Source of the DNA: Pirellulaceae bacterium
GTDB taxonomy: Bacteria > Planctomycetota > Planctomycetia > Pirellulales > Pirellulaceae
NCBI GenBank assembly: GCA_020852965.1
Contig: JADYZV010000063.1
Location: 24,006 to 88,005 of the forward strand
Direction of reading: 5' to 3'
DNA length: 64,000 nt
Made by a program: the position numbers and the translations under genes. Shown in pieces: positions 9,233 through 18,405 of this stretch. The notes under the pieces are model-generated. The model was not told the DNA's origin, did no database searches, and saw nothing but the letters and a program-made list of their open reading frames with translations. Positions within the stretch are counted from its first letter, which is position 1; each line of letters begins with the position of its first letter.

Positions 9233-9277
9233 CTACCAGTTCCTTTTCGCTTCCCACAAGAAGCCCTCGACAATAGC
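9233..9277 (-). pseudogene. Second copy of the pectate lyase C-terminus (relic)
   Basis: On the minus strand this reads IVEGFLWEAKRNW followed by a stop, against VEGFLWEAEKTW plus stop at the end of the decayed pectate lyase at 6315. DNA similarity covers roughly 40 bases. No other part of the gene is present. It sits in the gap 9072-9608, in which I see no intact gene. Confidence 0.55.
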
Positions 9278-9608
9278 TCTCACTCATGAGCTTCTTCATC
9301 GATAGGACAAGCTGTTGCACCGGGCTGAGCCGATGCACCGGGTGAGGGCAAAATATGGGTAGATGCTGAACAAAGCTACATTCAGTTTGTTTTTTGGGTA
9401 CAATATATGCGGTGTGCATCCGTCTCTTTCGCAAACGGTTGGTCGGCCTCGAAGCCAACTCGCACCGGTTGTTCGAAGAGATAAGCATCTGAGAACGCGG
9501 GAAACTCCCAACGTGCCTCAAGTGGCTAGTTCTGGTAGCGGCAATTGCGGCTTCCATTTTCTTTTCTTTCATTATTCACTGGAGAATCTTACTTATTGGT
9601 AGGGTGAT

Positions 9609-10409
9609 TTGACCCATTGCGATTTATGGGGGGGTGCTGTGATCGAAAATAGCGGTGTGGAACGCTTGTATCAGCTTTCGAGCAAAATCGTAGCTGGGGC
9701 GTCACTCGAAGAGTCATTAGAGCATATCTATCTAAGTTTTCACGATTTGATCCCGTACGACCGCATCGGCTATGCGGACGTGGACATCGAGAATCAAACC
9801 GCTCGTGCTAGATGGTCGAAGGCAAACGGCCGAATTCTGCTCCGCAACGGTTATTCGGCCTCTTTAATCGGCTCATCCCTGTCGCTGGTTATTGAGAACC
9901 GTCGCCCGCGCGTCTTGGACGACTTACCAGCCTATCTTGAGAACCGTCCGAATTCTCATTCAACCAAGGTGATGGTAGCAGAGGGAATCAAATCATCGAT
10001 GACGTGTCCTCTTTTCGTCGACGATGCGCCCACTGGCCTCCTGTTTTTCAGTAGCCGACAACGCGACACCTACAGCAAATCGCATGTCACGTTGATGAAA
10101 GCGATCGCCAGCAACTTGGCGATGCTACTCAAGTTGTCAGAGCGTCAACTGGTGAAGACACCGGTACCAGAAGAGCCGACGAGCGCACCATTGGCTGACT
10201 CTCGCATAAGCCGTCTATCCATTCTGCAACTCAAGCCCGGCATGATTTTGGAAGAGCCCATATTGTTGGGAAACCGCTCATTGTTGCTGGCTGCGGGATC
10301 TGAGTTGACCCAGATGTCGATAGAGCGTTTGACAGCTTTGAACCGCAACGGGTTTGCAGAGATTGACAGCGTGTGTGTTCGCTCCTTTGTTGATGGCAGC
10401 GGGATATGA
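9609..10409 (+). CDS. GAF-domain sensor-like protein with a frameshifted tail
   Basis: A 266-residue soluble protein. Residues about 15-175 form a GAF domain (LEESLEHIYLSFHDLIPYDR at its start; SSMTCPLFVDDAPTGLLFFS as its central strand), a fold used to bind small ligands in signalling. Residues about 205-245 carry LKPGMILEEPILLGNRSLLL, a motif usually found just before HD-GYP or HDOD domains. No output domain follows. The last codons run out of frame into a second copy of the LLAAGSELTQ stretch, so the present C-terminus is probably the product of a frameshift. The first in-frame start at 9609 may be too far upstream; GTG 9639 is an alternative. Confidence 0.75.
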   Translation: MTHCDLWGGAVIENSGVERLYQLSSKIVAGASLEESLEHIYLSFHDLIPYDRIGYADVDIENQTARARWSKANGRILLRNGYSASLIGSSLSLVIENRRPRVLDDLPAYLENRPNSHSTKVMVAEGIKSSMTCPLFVDDAPTGLLFFSSRQRDTYSKSHVTLMKAIASNLAMLLKLSERQLVKTPVPEEPTSAPLADSRISRLSILQLKPGMILEEPILLGNRSLLLAAGSELTQMSIERLTALNRNGFAEIDSVCVRSFVDGSGI

Positions 10410-10451
10410 GTTGACGCAGATTTCGATTGAGCGTTTGACTGCTTTCAAATG
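10281..10451 (+). repeat. Duplicated 65-bp coding segment, 106 bp apart
   Basis: Bases 10281-10345 and 10387-10451 are clearly related (each begins TTGTTG-TGGC-GCGGGAT). The 106-base spacing puts the second copy one base out of frame. Read in its own frame the second copy gives LLMAAGYELTQISIERLTAF, then a stop. Confidence 0.85.
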
Positions 10452-10519
10452 ATCCCGTGGAGTATCTGCGCGGGTGCATGGCTACCTGCAGATTGCCATC
10501 GCTCTATAGATGCAGTCTG

Positions 10520-10570
10520 CCCCCGTGCGTCCCCTGCCCCCGTGCGTCCCCTGTCCCTGTGCGTCCCCCC
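10520..10570 (+). repeat. 17-bp C-rich tandem repeat, three units
   Basis: Two identical units CCCCCGTGCGTCCCCTG, then a degenerate third. The rest of the gap 10410-10804 shows no gene. Confidence 0.8.
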
Positions 10571-10804
10571 TCCCTGTGGGCACCCAAAGCCGCCTGTGGG
10601 CATCGATCCGCGATATGCATCCAGAGGATCTGCGGCCGATATTAGCGAAATGCGGATGTGTTTATCGTGAATTAGTGAGTACAATGGGGTTCATGGCTGC
10701 GCTGGTGTAGATGCTAGGGCGACTGGTGGTGTGATTCCAATATTGGCGTCGCCCACCGCGCGGACTGTTGCCCTGAACACTTGCAAGGATCGCTTCACGC
10801 ACCG

Positions 10805-12187
10805 ATGGAACCCTTTCAGATGAACGATAGCTCGATGCCAGTCGTCGACCGTAGGCCCGACACTTCCTCGGCGATCTGTTACCGTATGCAGCCAGCGCGC
10901 CAGATGTTTACTGGCGGGTACTGTTCGCACGCGTGCGGTATCGCTGCGGGCGGCTTGGCCAACCGCATGCCACCCTGCCTGCTGAGCGATCAACAGCATA
11001 CGGTGGTGGAGTTCGGCGATGCTCATCGGGCGGTATTGATGGTTACACCACAAGCCATAGGTCGCGCGATCGACCAGGCTTGGGAAGCGGTCTCGACGGT
11101 CCGCGTGATCCTGAACCAGCAGCCGTTTCCCATGACGCTATCGATGCAAACGGTATTTGTGCGCAGGGCCGAAGATATCGAACCCTTTCGGAATTTGTTT
11201 GAGGCCTACTATGGGAAGCGTATGCCGCCGACTAGCTTCATCGTACAGCCCCCGTGTGGCGGTCAAGCTCTGGCCATCGAAGCTTGGGCCGTGGGAGGGG
11301 AGCGAGTCGAGATCCAGCACCCTGCGGTGGATGTGATGACCGTTTCCCACGACGATCTGCGATGGATTCACATTGCGGGGGTCGTCGCACCAGAGCCAAC
11401 GATCGATGCCTACGGTCAAGCGGCGGCTTTGTTCGCGGAACTAACCAAGCGACTGGCGTTGTGCGGTGCGAGCTTCCGAGACATACCACGCATTTGGTTG
11501 TATCAAGGTGGAATCACACGCAACGAGTCGTCGCTCGCTTCCCCCGCCTTGGTGCAGCGCTATCAGGAGATGAATCGGGCCCGAACAGACTATTTTGAGG
11601 AAATGCAAGGCTGGGGTCTGATGAATACCGACGACAAGGGGCGCGTCATTTATCCGGCAAGTACGGGAATAGGGATGGCTGGACGTGGTTTGACGCTGAG
11701 CTGCTTGGGCTTGCAAACCCAGCGGAGCGATGTGCGCCTTATCGCCTTGGAGAATCCTCAGCAGACATCGGCGTTCGACTACGCTCACCGCTTCTCGGCC
11801 AAGAGCCCGAAATTCTCACGTGCTATGGCGATTGCCATCGGCGACTATCTCACAACTTGGATTTCAGGTACCGCCAGCATCTTGAATTCCGAGACGGTTC
11901 ATGCGGGAGATATCGAAAGGCAGACACATCAGACGATCGACAACATCCAGCGCTTGATCGCTGCCGAGAATTTCGCACGGCATGGCGCCAACGGTGCCGG
12001 TGCTGAGTTATCGGACTTGGCGAAAGTCCGCGTGTATGTCAAGCACTTGGAGGATTTTGAGAAGTGTCGCGCGATATGCCACCAGCGCCTGGGCGACCTG
12101 CCCACGATCTACGCTCGGGCCGATGTGTGTCGCAGCGATCTATTGGTTGAAATTGAAGGAGTCGCATTTTCGCGAGTCGCCGTTTGA
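10805..12187 (+). CDS. Chorismatase-like enzyme (FkbO/Hyg5/XanB2 family)
   Basis: About 460 residues with two YjgF/RidA-like halves, as in chorismatases that hydrolyse or rearrange chorismate to hydroxybenzoates or dihydroxycyclohexadiene carboxylate. Supporting segments are YPASTGIGMAGRGL, then KFSRAMAI, ISGTASILNSETVHAGD and the C-terminal LLVEIEG, whose glutamates lie where the family has its catalytic glutamate. It is over 100 residues longer than characterised members, with extra N-terminal sequence. The start is uncertain (TTG 10781, ATG 10805 or ATG 10820). Its stop lies 21 bases before the DUF1549 gene, so the two may share a transcript. A plain Rid-family deaminase is the alternative. 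Confidence 0.65.
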   Translation: MEPFQMNDSSMPVVDRRPDTSSAICYRMQPARQMFTGGYCSHACGIAAGGLANRMPPCLLSDQQHTVVEFGDAHRAVLMVTPQAIGRAIDQAWEAVSTVRVILNQQPFPMTLSMQTVFVRRAEDIEPFRNLFEAYYGKRMPPTSFIVQPPCGGQALAIEAWAVGGERVEIQHPAVDVMTVSHDDLRWIHIAGVVAPEPTIDAYGQAAALFAELTKRLALCGASFRDIPRIWLYQGGITRNESSLASPALVQRYQEMNRARTDYFEEMQGWGLMNTDDKGRVIYPASTGIGMAGRGLTLSCLGLQTQRSDVRLIALENPQQTSAFDYAHRFSAKSPKFSRAMAIAIGDYLTTWISGTASILNSETVHAGDIERQTHQTIDNIQRLIAAENFARHGANGAGAELSDLAKVRVYVKHLEDFEKCRAICHQRLGDLPTIYARADVCRSDLLVEIEGVAFSRVAV

Positions 12188-12208
12188 CTGCCAAGCTGAA
12201 GAGCCGCT

Positions 12209-14227
12209 ATGAACTCTGGACGATCCACTCCCGCCAGCCGAATCAACCCCCGCATTGCGGGCAATCTGTCGCGTGCTCGCCGCCAGCGACTCTGGAGAGA
12301 CACGTTGATATCGATCTTTGTCACAACGCTTTTGACATTGGTCGCGGGTGGGGCCTATTACCTGCTAAGTCACAGGCCAGCTACTCCGTCTTCCAGCCCG
12401 CTAGCTAGCGGTGCGCACGCGGTCACCACACCGTCCGTTGCTACCCCCGCCGCAGTGGTCCCCAACGATTCGGAAATATCCTCACTGACCGATGCTCCGC
12501 CTTCGACATCCAGAGCTGAGCCAATCGTCCTATTTGCGGACGGTGACGTGTCACCTTTCGATGTTGATGAGGCCGCCGATATACTTCAGCCGAGTGGCAC
12601 GCCCGTGTCTATCCGCGACTCGTCCGAGTCCAAGCCGCGAACTGGTGCACGAACTGGGGCGCGAACTGGGCCACAAACTCGGGCGCCCGCGCCTCCGGAC
12701 ACCGATCACTGGACAGCCTTCGATCCCGTCTGGCACAAGGGGCTCTACGAATCGACGCTCGCGGTGCGACCGCAAAACGCGATCGACGATTTAGTCTTGG
12801 TCGATCTTCGTTCGCAAGGTATCCAAGCGGCGAGTCTGTGCAGCGACGAAACCTTCTTGAGACGTGTCTATCTCGATGTGCTCGGTACGCTCCCCACGGC
12901 GAATCAAGCGCGCGAGTTCATCTCCAAGAACTCTTCAACCAAACGCCACGATCTGATCGAGTACGTGCTTGAGCAACCCGAGTTCGCCGACTACTGGGCC
13001 ATGAAGTGGTGCGATATTTTGCGAGTCAAAGCCGAATTTCCAATTAACCTTTGGCCGCAAGCGGCTCAGGCATACCATCGTTGGATTCATACGGCGATCG
13101 AGGACAACCTTCCCTACGACCAGTTCGCTCGAGAGCTGCTAACCGCCTCGGGGAGCAATTTCCGTGTGCCTCAAGTCAATTTCTACCGCGCGTTGCAAAG
13201 CCACCAACCGGAGTCGATCGCCCAGGTTGTCGCGCTGACCTTCATGGGCGAGCGAACCGAAAACTGGCCAGCGGAGCGACTGGCAGGCATGAGCCAGTTC
13301 TTCAGTCGTGTGGGGTACAAGCCCACTGGGGAATGGAAGGAGGAGATCGTCTACTTCGATCGTCGCCGCGATGGAAAGCTGAGCAACGATATCGTGCTGG
13401 CGGTCTTTCCCAATAGTATGCCCGTTGAAATTCGAGCGGACCAGGACCCGCGCCATGAGTTCGCGGATTGGCTGACCGACGATCGCAACCCTTGGTTCTC
13501 GCGAGTCGTGGTCAATCGTATATGGTGTTGGCTGGTTGGACGCGGAATGATTGAACCCGTCGATGATATCCGAATCGACAATCGACCAACCAACCCACAA
13601 CTGCTCGATCATCTTGCCGAGGAGTTGGTTGCCGCCGACTACGATCTGAAGCACGTGATCCGCATGATTCTGCAATCGAGTTGTTACCAGCAAAGCTGCG
13701 TACCCCAAGACAAAGCGGGGCGAGCCGCAGAGCATTTCGCCTTTTATCATCCACGGCGTTTGGATGCGGAGGTGTTGATCGATGCGATTTGCCAGATCAC
13801 GGACACGACGGAAACGTATATGAGCATCATCCCCGAGCCATTCACCTTCCTACCCGAGACGCAACGCGCGATAGCGCTGCCCGATGGTAGCATTACCAGT
13901 AGCTTTCTGGAGACGTTCGGCAGGCCAGCGCGGGACACGGGGTTGGCGTCCGAGCGCAATAATCGTCTGACACCCAGCCAAGCGTTGCATTTACTCAACT
14001 CGAATCATATTCGCGACAAGTTCAAACGAGGGGCGGGGTTTCGGAAGCTGCTGCGCCGTTCGGGCGGACGCTTTGAAACCGTCGATCTGCTGTACTTAAC
14101 CATCCTGTCGCGACACGCGACCGAAGGGGAGCTGACGCTCGGCGGACAACTGTGCGCGTCGGAGCGCGGCGCGGAGGACTTGGCGTGGGCACTGATCAAT
14201 AGCGATGAATTTCTATTTCGGCACTGA
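12209..14227 (+). CDS. DUF1549/DUF1553 membrane-anchored protein
   Basis: A 672-residue protein with a short cytoplasmic start, one transmembrane helix (about residues 32-53) and a low-complexity linker rich in P, S, T and RTGA repeats. DUF1549 follows (about 195-330; FLRRVYLDVLGTLPT is a hallmark), then DUF1553 (about 410-650; FSRVVVNRIWCWLVGRGM and RLTPSQALHLLNS). This pair occurs in planctomycetes, nearly always with a DUF1501 gene, which starts eight bases downstream. Function is not established; an extracytoplasmic role in handling large substrates has been proposed. No cytochrome domain is fused here, unlike many relatives. Confidence 0.9.
   Translation: MNSGRSTPASRINPRIAGNLSRARRQRLWRDTLISIFVTTLLTLVAGGAYYLLSHRPATPSSSPLASGAHAVTTPSVATPAAVVPNDSEISSLTDAPPSTSRAEPIVLFADGDVSPFDVDEAADILQPSGTPVSIRDSSESKPRTGARTGARTGPQTRAPAPPDTDHWTAFDPVWHKGLYESTLAVRPQNAIDDLVLVDLRSQGIQAASLCSDETFLRRVYLDVLGTLPTANQAREFISKNSSTKRHDLIEYVLEQPEFADYWAMKWCDILRVKAEFPINLWPQAAQAYHRWIHTAIEDNLPYDQFARELLTASGSNFRVPQVNFYRALQSHQPESIAQVVALTFMGERTENWPAERLAGMSQFFSRVGYKPTGEWKEEIVYFDRRRDGKLSNDIVLAVFPNSMPVEIRADQDPRHEFADWLTDDRNPWFSRVVVNRIWCWLVGRGMIEPVDDIRIDNRPTNPQLLDHLAEELVAADYDLKHVIRMILQSSCYQQSCVPQDKAGRAAEHFAFYHPRRLDAEVLIDAICQITDTTETYMSIIPEPFTFLPETQRAIALPDGSITSSFLETFGRPARDTGLASERNNRLTPSQALHLLNSNHIRDKFKRGAGFRKLLRRSGGRFETVDLLYLTILSRHATEGELTLGGQLCASERGAEDLAWALINSDEFLFRH
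12638..12685 (+). repeat. 12-bp tandem repeat inside the DUF1549 gene linker
   Basis: Four in-frame units of the type CGAACTGGGGCG encode RTGA-like tetrapeptides in the linker between membrane anchor and DUF1549. Copy number probably varies between strains. Confidence 0.8.
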
Positions 14228-14235
14228 GGCTAATC

Positions 14236-15603
14236 GTGAAGAGACCACTTAATTACGGACCGACGCTATCGCGACGCCAGGCACTGCACAGTGGAGCGCT
14301 CAACGCGGCGGGCTTGCTACTGGCCTCGCGACTGCATGCGGCGGATGCCGACAACACCTTGCCGGCGAAGAATAAACCCGCTCCCAAAGCCAAAGCGGTC
14401 ATTCAAATTTGGCTGGCTGGCGGGCCAGCTCATATCGACACGTTCGATCCCAAGCCTGAGGCGGGAAGCGACTACACCGGCCCGCTGCGAGGAACCTGTG
14501 CTACGAATGTTCCGGGCATTCACATCGGTGAACTGCTACCCGAGCTCGCCAAAATCGCCGACAAGTATGCATTGATTCGTAGCGTCACGCATGGTGTCAA
14601 CGGACACGAAACGGCTTCGTACTTGACGCAGACCGGACGCATGCCCGGTCGCTTGGTCTATCCGGCCGCCGGTGCCGTAGTTGCAGCCTTCAAGGGCTTT
14701 CCCGAAACCGAGCAGCAGCCGCCATCAGCCAATCTGATTCCGCCATACATCGTCTTAACCAGCCCGCAGGGGAGATTCTCCGAGGCCGGTTTCATGGGCA
14801 TCAAGTACAAACCGTTCGCCACAGGGGGCAACCCCAATGCACCGCGTTTCGCCGTCGAGGGGATCGTCTCGCCCGACCTTTCGGACAGCGATCAACGCCA
14901 GCGCCGAGGCTGGCTGAATGAGTTGAACGCGCTGAGCAAGGCGATAGGTGACCATCCCGAGATCAAAGCTGCGGCTGAAGCGCGACAATCGGCTTACGAT
15001 TTGATCGTCGGCGACTCGGGAAAAGTGTTTGACCTAAATCTGGAAAGCGACCAACTACGTGAGCGCTACGGTCGCACCACCTTCGGCCAATCGTGCTTAG
15101 CGGCGCGACGCTTGATCGAAAGTGGCTCGAAGTTTGTAACGATCAACCACGGTGGCTGGGATACGCACAAGAACCACTTCCCGTTGATGCGACGCCAATT
15201 GCCGGAGCTGGACCGTGGACTGGGGACGCTGATTGCCGACTTGGATGAGCGGGGTCTACTCGATAGCACCATTGTATGGTGCGTCGGTGAATTTGGACGC
15301 ACGCCGAAGGTCGCGATGGAATCCCCTTGGAACGGCGGACGGCATCACTTCGGTGCGGTGTTTTCATCACTGGTGGCCGGCGGTGGTTTTCAGGGTGGGC
15401 AGGTTGTCGGCCAATCGGACGCGCGTGGCGAGTCGGTAAAAGATCGGCCCGTCTACCCAGGCGACTTGATCGGTACGCTCTACGAACTGTTGGGGATTGA
15501 CCCCGACGCGAGCCTGCCCCATCCGATGGGCGAATTCGTACGGGCCACCCCCGGCGAAGATGAAGGTATGGAAAGTGGCGGAAGATTGAAGGAAATAATG
15601 TAA
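14236..15603 (+). CDS. DUF1501 protein (sulfatase/phosphatase-like fold), exported
   Basis: A 455-residue protein starting at a GTG eight bases after the DUF1549/1553 stop. The N-terminus (LSRRQALHSGALNAAGLLLA) is a twin-arginine-type leader. IQIWLAGGPAHIDTFDPKPE, HGVNGHETASYL, NHGGWDTHKNH and WCVGEFGRTPKV are the typical DUF1501 blocks. The family resembles alkaline-phosphatase-superfamily enzymes, but its substrate is unknown. The obligate neighbourhood with DUF1549/1553 suggests they work together outside the cytoplasm. Confidence 0.92.
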   Translation: MKRPLNYGPTLSRRQALHSGALNAAGLLLASRLHAADADNTLPAKNKPAPKAKAVIQIWLAGGPAHIDTFDPKPEAGSDYTGPLRGTCATNVPGIHIGELLPELAKIADKYALIRSVTHGVNGHETASYLTQTGRMPGRLVYPAAGAVVAAFKGFPETEQQPPSANLIPPYIVLTSPQGRFSEAGFMGIKYKPFATGGNPNAPRFAVEGIVSPDLSDSDQRQRRGWLNELNALSKAIGDHPEIKAAAEARQSAYDLIVGDSGKVFDLNLESDQLRERYGRTTFGQSCLAARRLIESGSKFVTINHGGWDTHKNHFPLMRRQLPELDRGLGTLIADLDERGLLDSTIVWCVGEFGRTPKVAMESPWNGGRHHFGAVFSSLVAGGGFQGGQVVGQSDARGESVKDRPVYPGDLIGTLYELLGIDPDASLPHPMGEFVRATPGEDEGMESGGRLKEIM

Positions 15604-15605
15604 GT

Positions 15606-15900
15606 AACGGTTCACGAATTAGTTCGTTTGCTGACCACGAAAAACACGAAGGACACGAAAAGCTGATCCTGTTTTTCCTCAATGGTTTAGTACGCCCACG
15701 ATTTCATCCTCAAAATCTTTTCATGGACGATTCGATCATATTGCTTTTGTAAACTTCAAATATGGCTCCCATGATTGTGCAACTTTTGCCTTCGATCAGT
15801 ATTTCAACATTGCTCGTTACCTCGTTACCTCGTTACCTCGTTACCGAACAACCAGGAACACCAGCAGAGATTTATTTCGTGTCCTTCGTGTATTTCGTGG
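15606..15900 (+). mobile_element. MITE-like element with terminal inverted repeats, copy 1
   Basis: The core runs from CCACGAAAAACACGAAGGAC (15635) to TTCGTGTATTTCGTGG (ending 15900), giving ~26-bp inverted ends around ~215 bp. The interior matches the elements at 42848-43122 and 51156-51420 (both inverted relative to this one), including a shared segment beginning AATGGTTTAGTACGCC. An 8-bp tandem (CTCGTTAC, four units, 15813-15844) lies near the right end. There is no transposase gene. It fills the gap between DUF1501 and the PPC protein. Confidence 0.8.
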
Positions 15901-15984
15901 TTAATACAAATCCCAATCCTCCAAGTTGGTGAACGATTACTTTTTTCCGCTCGATGCCAACGATTTTCGGTTGATCTATTTGGA

Positions 15985-18321
15985 ATGATGAAAATGCACA
16001 TCAACGGCTTTTTCTTTCTTTCGGTACTCGCATGCCTGTTCGCGAGCCAGCTCACACACGCTCAACGCGCTGGCCAAGAACCACATCTCGCCTACGCCTT
16101 TCCCGCTGGTTGTCAGCGGGGAACGACCTGTGAAATCATTATCGGTGGACAATACCTAAACACCGCAGACGAAGTGTTTGTGGCGGGCGACGGCGTCCAA
16201 GCCGAAGTCATCAGTTGGTATCGACCGTTGACGCAAGGCCAATACAACGACTTGAGGACAAAGCTGCGCGATGCCGAAGAGCGGCGCGCCGCCGAAGGTC
16301 GCCAGCCTCTCTCCGATGAAGAACTTGCCGAGCTCGCCGGAGTCACCGAAAGCGAGCTGCGCGAAATGAAGATCTATCGCCAACGCGAGCGGGACCCACG
16401 ACGACAACCCAACGACCAACTGATCGAAGAGAAGGCGCTGCGAATCACGGTGGACAAGGAGGCCGCACTGGGCAAACGAGAGCTGCGCTTGTTGACCGAC
16501 GACGCGATATCGAATCCGTTGTGGTTGCATATCGGCACTTGGCCCGAACTGCGCGAGTCGGAACCGAACAACATCCCTCCTCGATCTTGGGAGCCTGACA
16601 ACCAAATTGCCAATTTTCCAGTGGTCATCAACGGACAAATCATGCCCGGCGACGTCGACTGCTTTTCATTCGAGGCGCGACAGGGAATGCGATTGGTCAT
16701 CCAAGTTGCCGCCCGGGAGGTCATGCCCTATCTGGCCGACGCGGTCCCCGGTTGGTTCCAGGCGGTGCTACGAGTGACCGATCCATTCGGAAAGGAAATT
16801 CGCTACGCCGACTCATTTCAGTATCGCCAAGACCCAGTGGCATTCTTTGAGGTTCCCCAGGACGGGACGTACGCGATCGAAGTCCGCGACTCTTTGCATC
16901 GAGGACGCGAGGATTTTGTGTATCGCATTACCATTGGTGAGATGCCATTCGTAACCAGCTTCTTTCCATTGGGTGCCCCTGTCGATTCGGAAGTGGAGCT
17001 ACAACTTACCGGCTGGAATCTCACGCAAACAACGAGCAGTGTGCAAACCATGTCGCGTCGCCAGTACCGCCCGCTACTGCAATTCGCCATCCCTCAAGGT
17101 GATGCGGTTCTGCACATTCCACTGCGGATCGACAAGTTCCCTGAAATAAGCGAGCAGGAATCAAACGACCGAATCGAGCAGGCTCAACCGATCAAGATGC
17201 CGCTGATCATCAACGGTCGGATTGATCCGCCCGGCGACCATGACGTCTTTCTTATCGAGGGGGGAGGGCGAGTGATCGCCGAAGTCAATGCGCGTCGTTT
17301 GGGCTCACCGCTCGATTCCATGATCTATCTAACGGACGAACAGGGGAATGAAATCGCCTTCAACGACGACTTCGTCGATGCGACGCAAGCGATGCAGACC
17401 CACCACGCGGACTCGCAGTTGATCGCCCGCGTGCCGGCCCAGAAGACCTATTTGCATATCACCGACGCTCAACAGGGCGGAGGCCCCGAGTTTGCGTATC
17501 GGTTGAGTCTGCACGCGCCCCAGCCCGACTATGACTTGCGAGTGACCCCTTCGAGTATCATGGCGCGGGCCGGGCAAACGGTCCCCATAACAGTGTTTGC
17601 CATGCGTCACGATGGGTTTCGGGAAGATATCGAGGTCGCTCTGGTCGATCCGCCTGTGGGATTCGAGTTGGCTGGAGGGGTGATTCCAGGCTCTGCGGAT
17701 CGGGCAAGCATGACCTTGACCGTGCCCCGGCAGGCTCCAGCGGAACCAATTGCATTGGAGATGGAGGGGAACGCGAAGCAGCGCTCAAGCGGCCGCGCGA
17801 TAGTACGCCCAGCCATTCCGGCCGAGAACATGATGCAGGCGTTTATCTGGAATACGTTGGTGCCGGTCGAAAACTGGAATGTCGTCGTTAGCAAAAAGCA
17901 AACTGCCAAGCTACCATTCAAAGTCTTGATGCCCGCGCCGAGAATTACATTGCCATCGGCAGGCAGCTTCGTATTGCCCGTCACGCCCATCTCCAAGGAG
18001 GTTCGCGGCGATCAATTGAGTCTTCAACTCATCGAGCCTAGCCAGGGGATCAGCGCCGAAATCACAACCAATCCGATGGGCGCGTACGCGATCGAGTTGA
18101 CGGTCGATGAGGAGCAGGTGGAACGTGGCCTGCGCGGCAACCTGCTGATGACGGTAGCTCGGGAAGTGGTGCCCGAACTGACATCATCCGACTCAACGCA
18201 AGACGCATCGACACAGAAACCAATACGCACCAACTACGGCCTCATACCCGCGATCCCGTTTGAAGTTTCGAAGCAAAAGCCTGCCAGGAACTCGAACAAA
18301 TCGCCTTCGCAGCGAAGATGA
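15985..18321 (+). CDS. Secreted protein with pre-peptidase C-terminal (PPC)-type domains
   Basis: About 778 residues. A signal peptide (GFFFLSVLACLFASQLTHA) is followed by PHLAYAFPAGCQRGTTCEI, a common start of planctomycete PPC-domain proteins. Two PPC-like beta domains are recognised by GDVDCFSFEARQGMRLVI and GDHDVFLIEGGGRVIAEV. An alanine/glutamate-rich helical insert lies between about residues 90 and 140. The C-terminal 250 residues are Ig-like beta structure. Probably a cell-surface or periplasmic binding protein acting with the DUF1549/1501 pair upstream. ATG 15985 is chosen because it begins the leader; ATGs at 15988 and 15994 are equally possible. Confidence 0.8.
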   Translation: MMKMHINGFFFLSVLACLFASQLTHAQRAGQEPHLAYAFPAGCQRGTTCEIIIGGQYLNTADEVFVAGDGVQAEVISWYRPLTQGQYNDLRTKLRDAEERRAAEGRQPLSDEELAELAGVTESELREMKIYRQRERDPRRQPNDQLIEEKALRITVDKEAALGKRELRLLTDDAISNPLWLHIGTWPELRESEPNNIPPRSWEPDNQIANFPVVINGQIMPGDVDCFSFEARQGMRLVIQVAAREVMPYLADAVPGWFQAVLRVTDPFGKEIRYADSFQYRQDPVAFFEVPQDGTYAIEVRDSLHRGREDFVYRITIGEMPFVTSFFPLGAPVDSEVELQLTGWNLTQTTSSVQTMSRRQYRPLLQFAIPQGDAVLHIPLRIDKFPEISEQESNDRIEQAQPIKMPLIINGRIDPPGDHDVFLIEGGGRVIAEVNARRLGSPLDSMIYLTDEQGNEIAFNDDFVDATQAMQTHHADSQLIARVPAQKTYLHITDAQQGGGPEFAYRLSLHAPQPDYDLRVTPSSIMARAGQTVPITVFAMRHDGFREDIEVALVDPPVGFELAGGVIPGSADRASMTLTVPRQAPAEPIALEMEGNAKQRSSGRAIVRPAIPAENMMQAFIWNTLVPVENWNVVVSKKQTAKLPFKVLMPAPRITLPSAGSFVLPVTPISKEVRGDQLSLQLIEPSQGISAEITTNPMGAYAIELTVDEEQVERGLRGNLLMTVAREVVPELTSSDSTQDASTQKPIRTNYGLIPAIPFEVSKQKPARNSNKSPSQRR

Positions 18322-18342
18322 AGTGAAGTGGTCTTGCCGCTG

Positions 18343-18399
18343 GAATTCTAGGGGCGATGGGTCTACACAAATTCCTGGCGGTGGAATTCCCTCAAGATC
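18343..18399 (-). pseudogene. N-terminal fragment of an Uma2-type gene
   Basis: The minus strand reads DLEGIPPPGICVDPSPLEF, matching DLGGIPPARICVDPTPGHA near the start of the intact Uma2 gene at 19671-20327. Nothing of the remaining gene is visible. It lies directly after the HNH gene, as if an older Uma2 gene had been cut or replaced. Confidence 0.6.
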
Positions 18400-18405
18400 A
18401 GCTCA

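Noticed and set aside
9363..9602. 79-codon plus-strand frame before the GAF gene
   Set aside because: No ribosome site, no domain, low-quality composition; the gap shows only the pectate lyase relic.
13139..13750. 203-codon minus-strand frame inside the DUF1549/1553 gene
   Set aside because: Fully antisense to a conserved gene, no recognisable family.
15775..15984. N-terminal extension of the PPC protein
   Set aside because: It reads through the inverted-repeat element and the 8-bp tandem; the signal peptide begins at about 15985.
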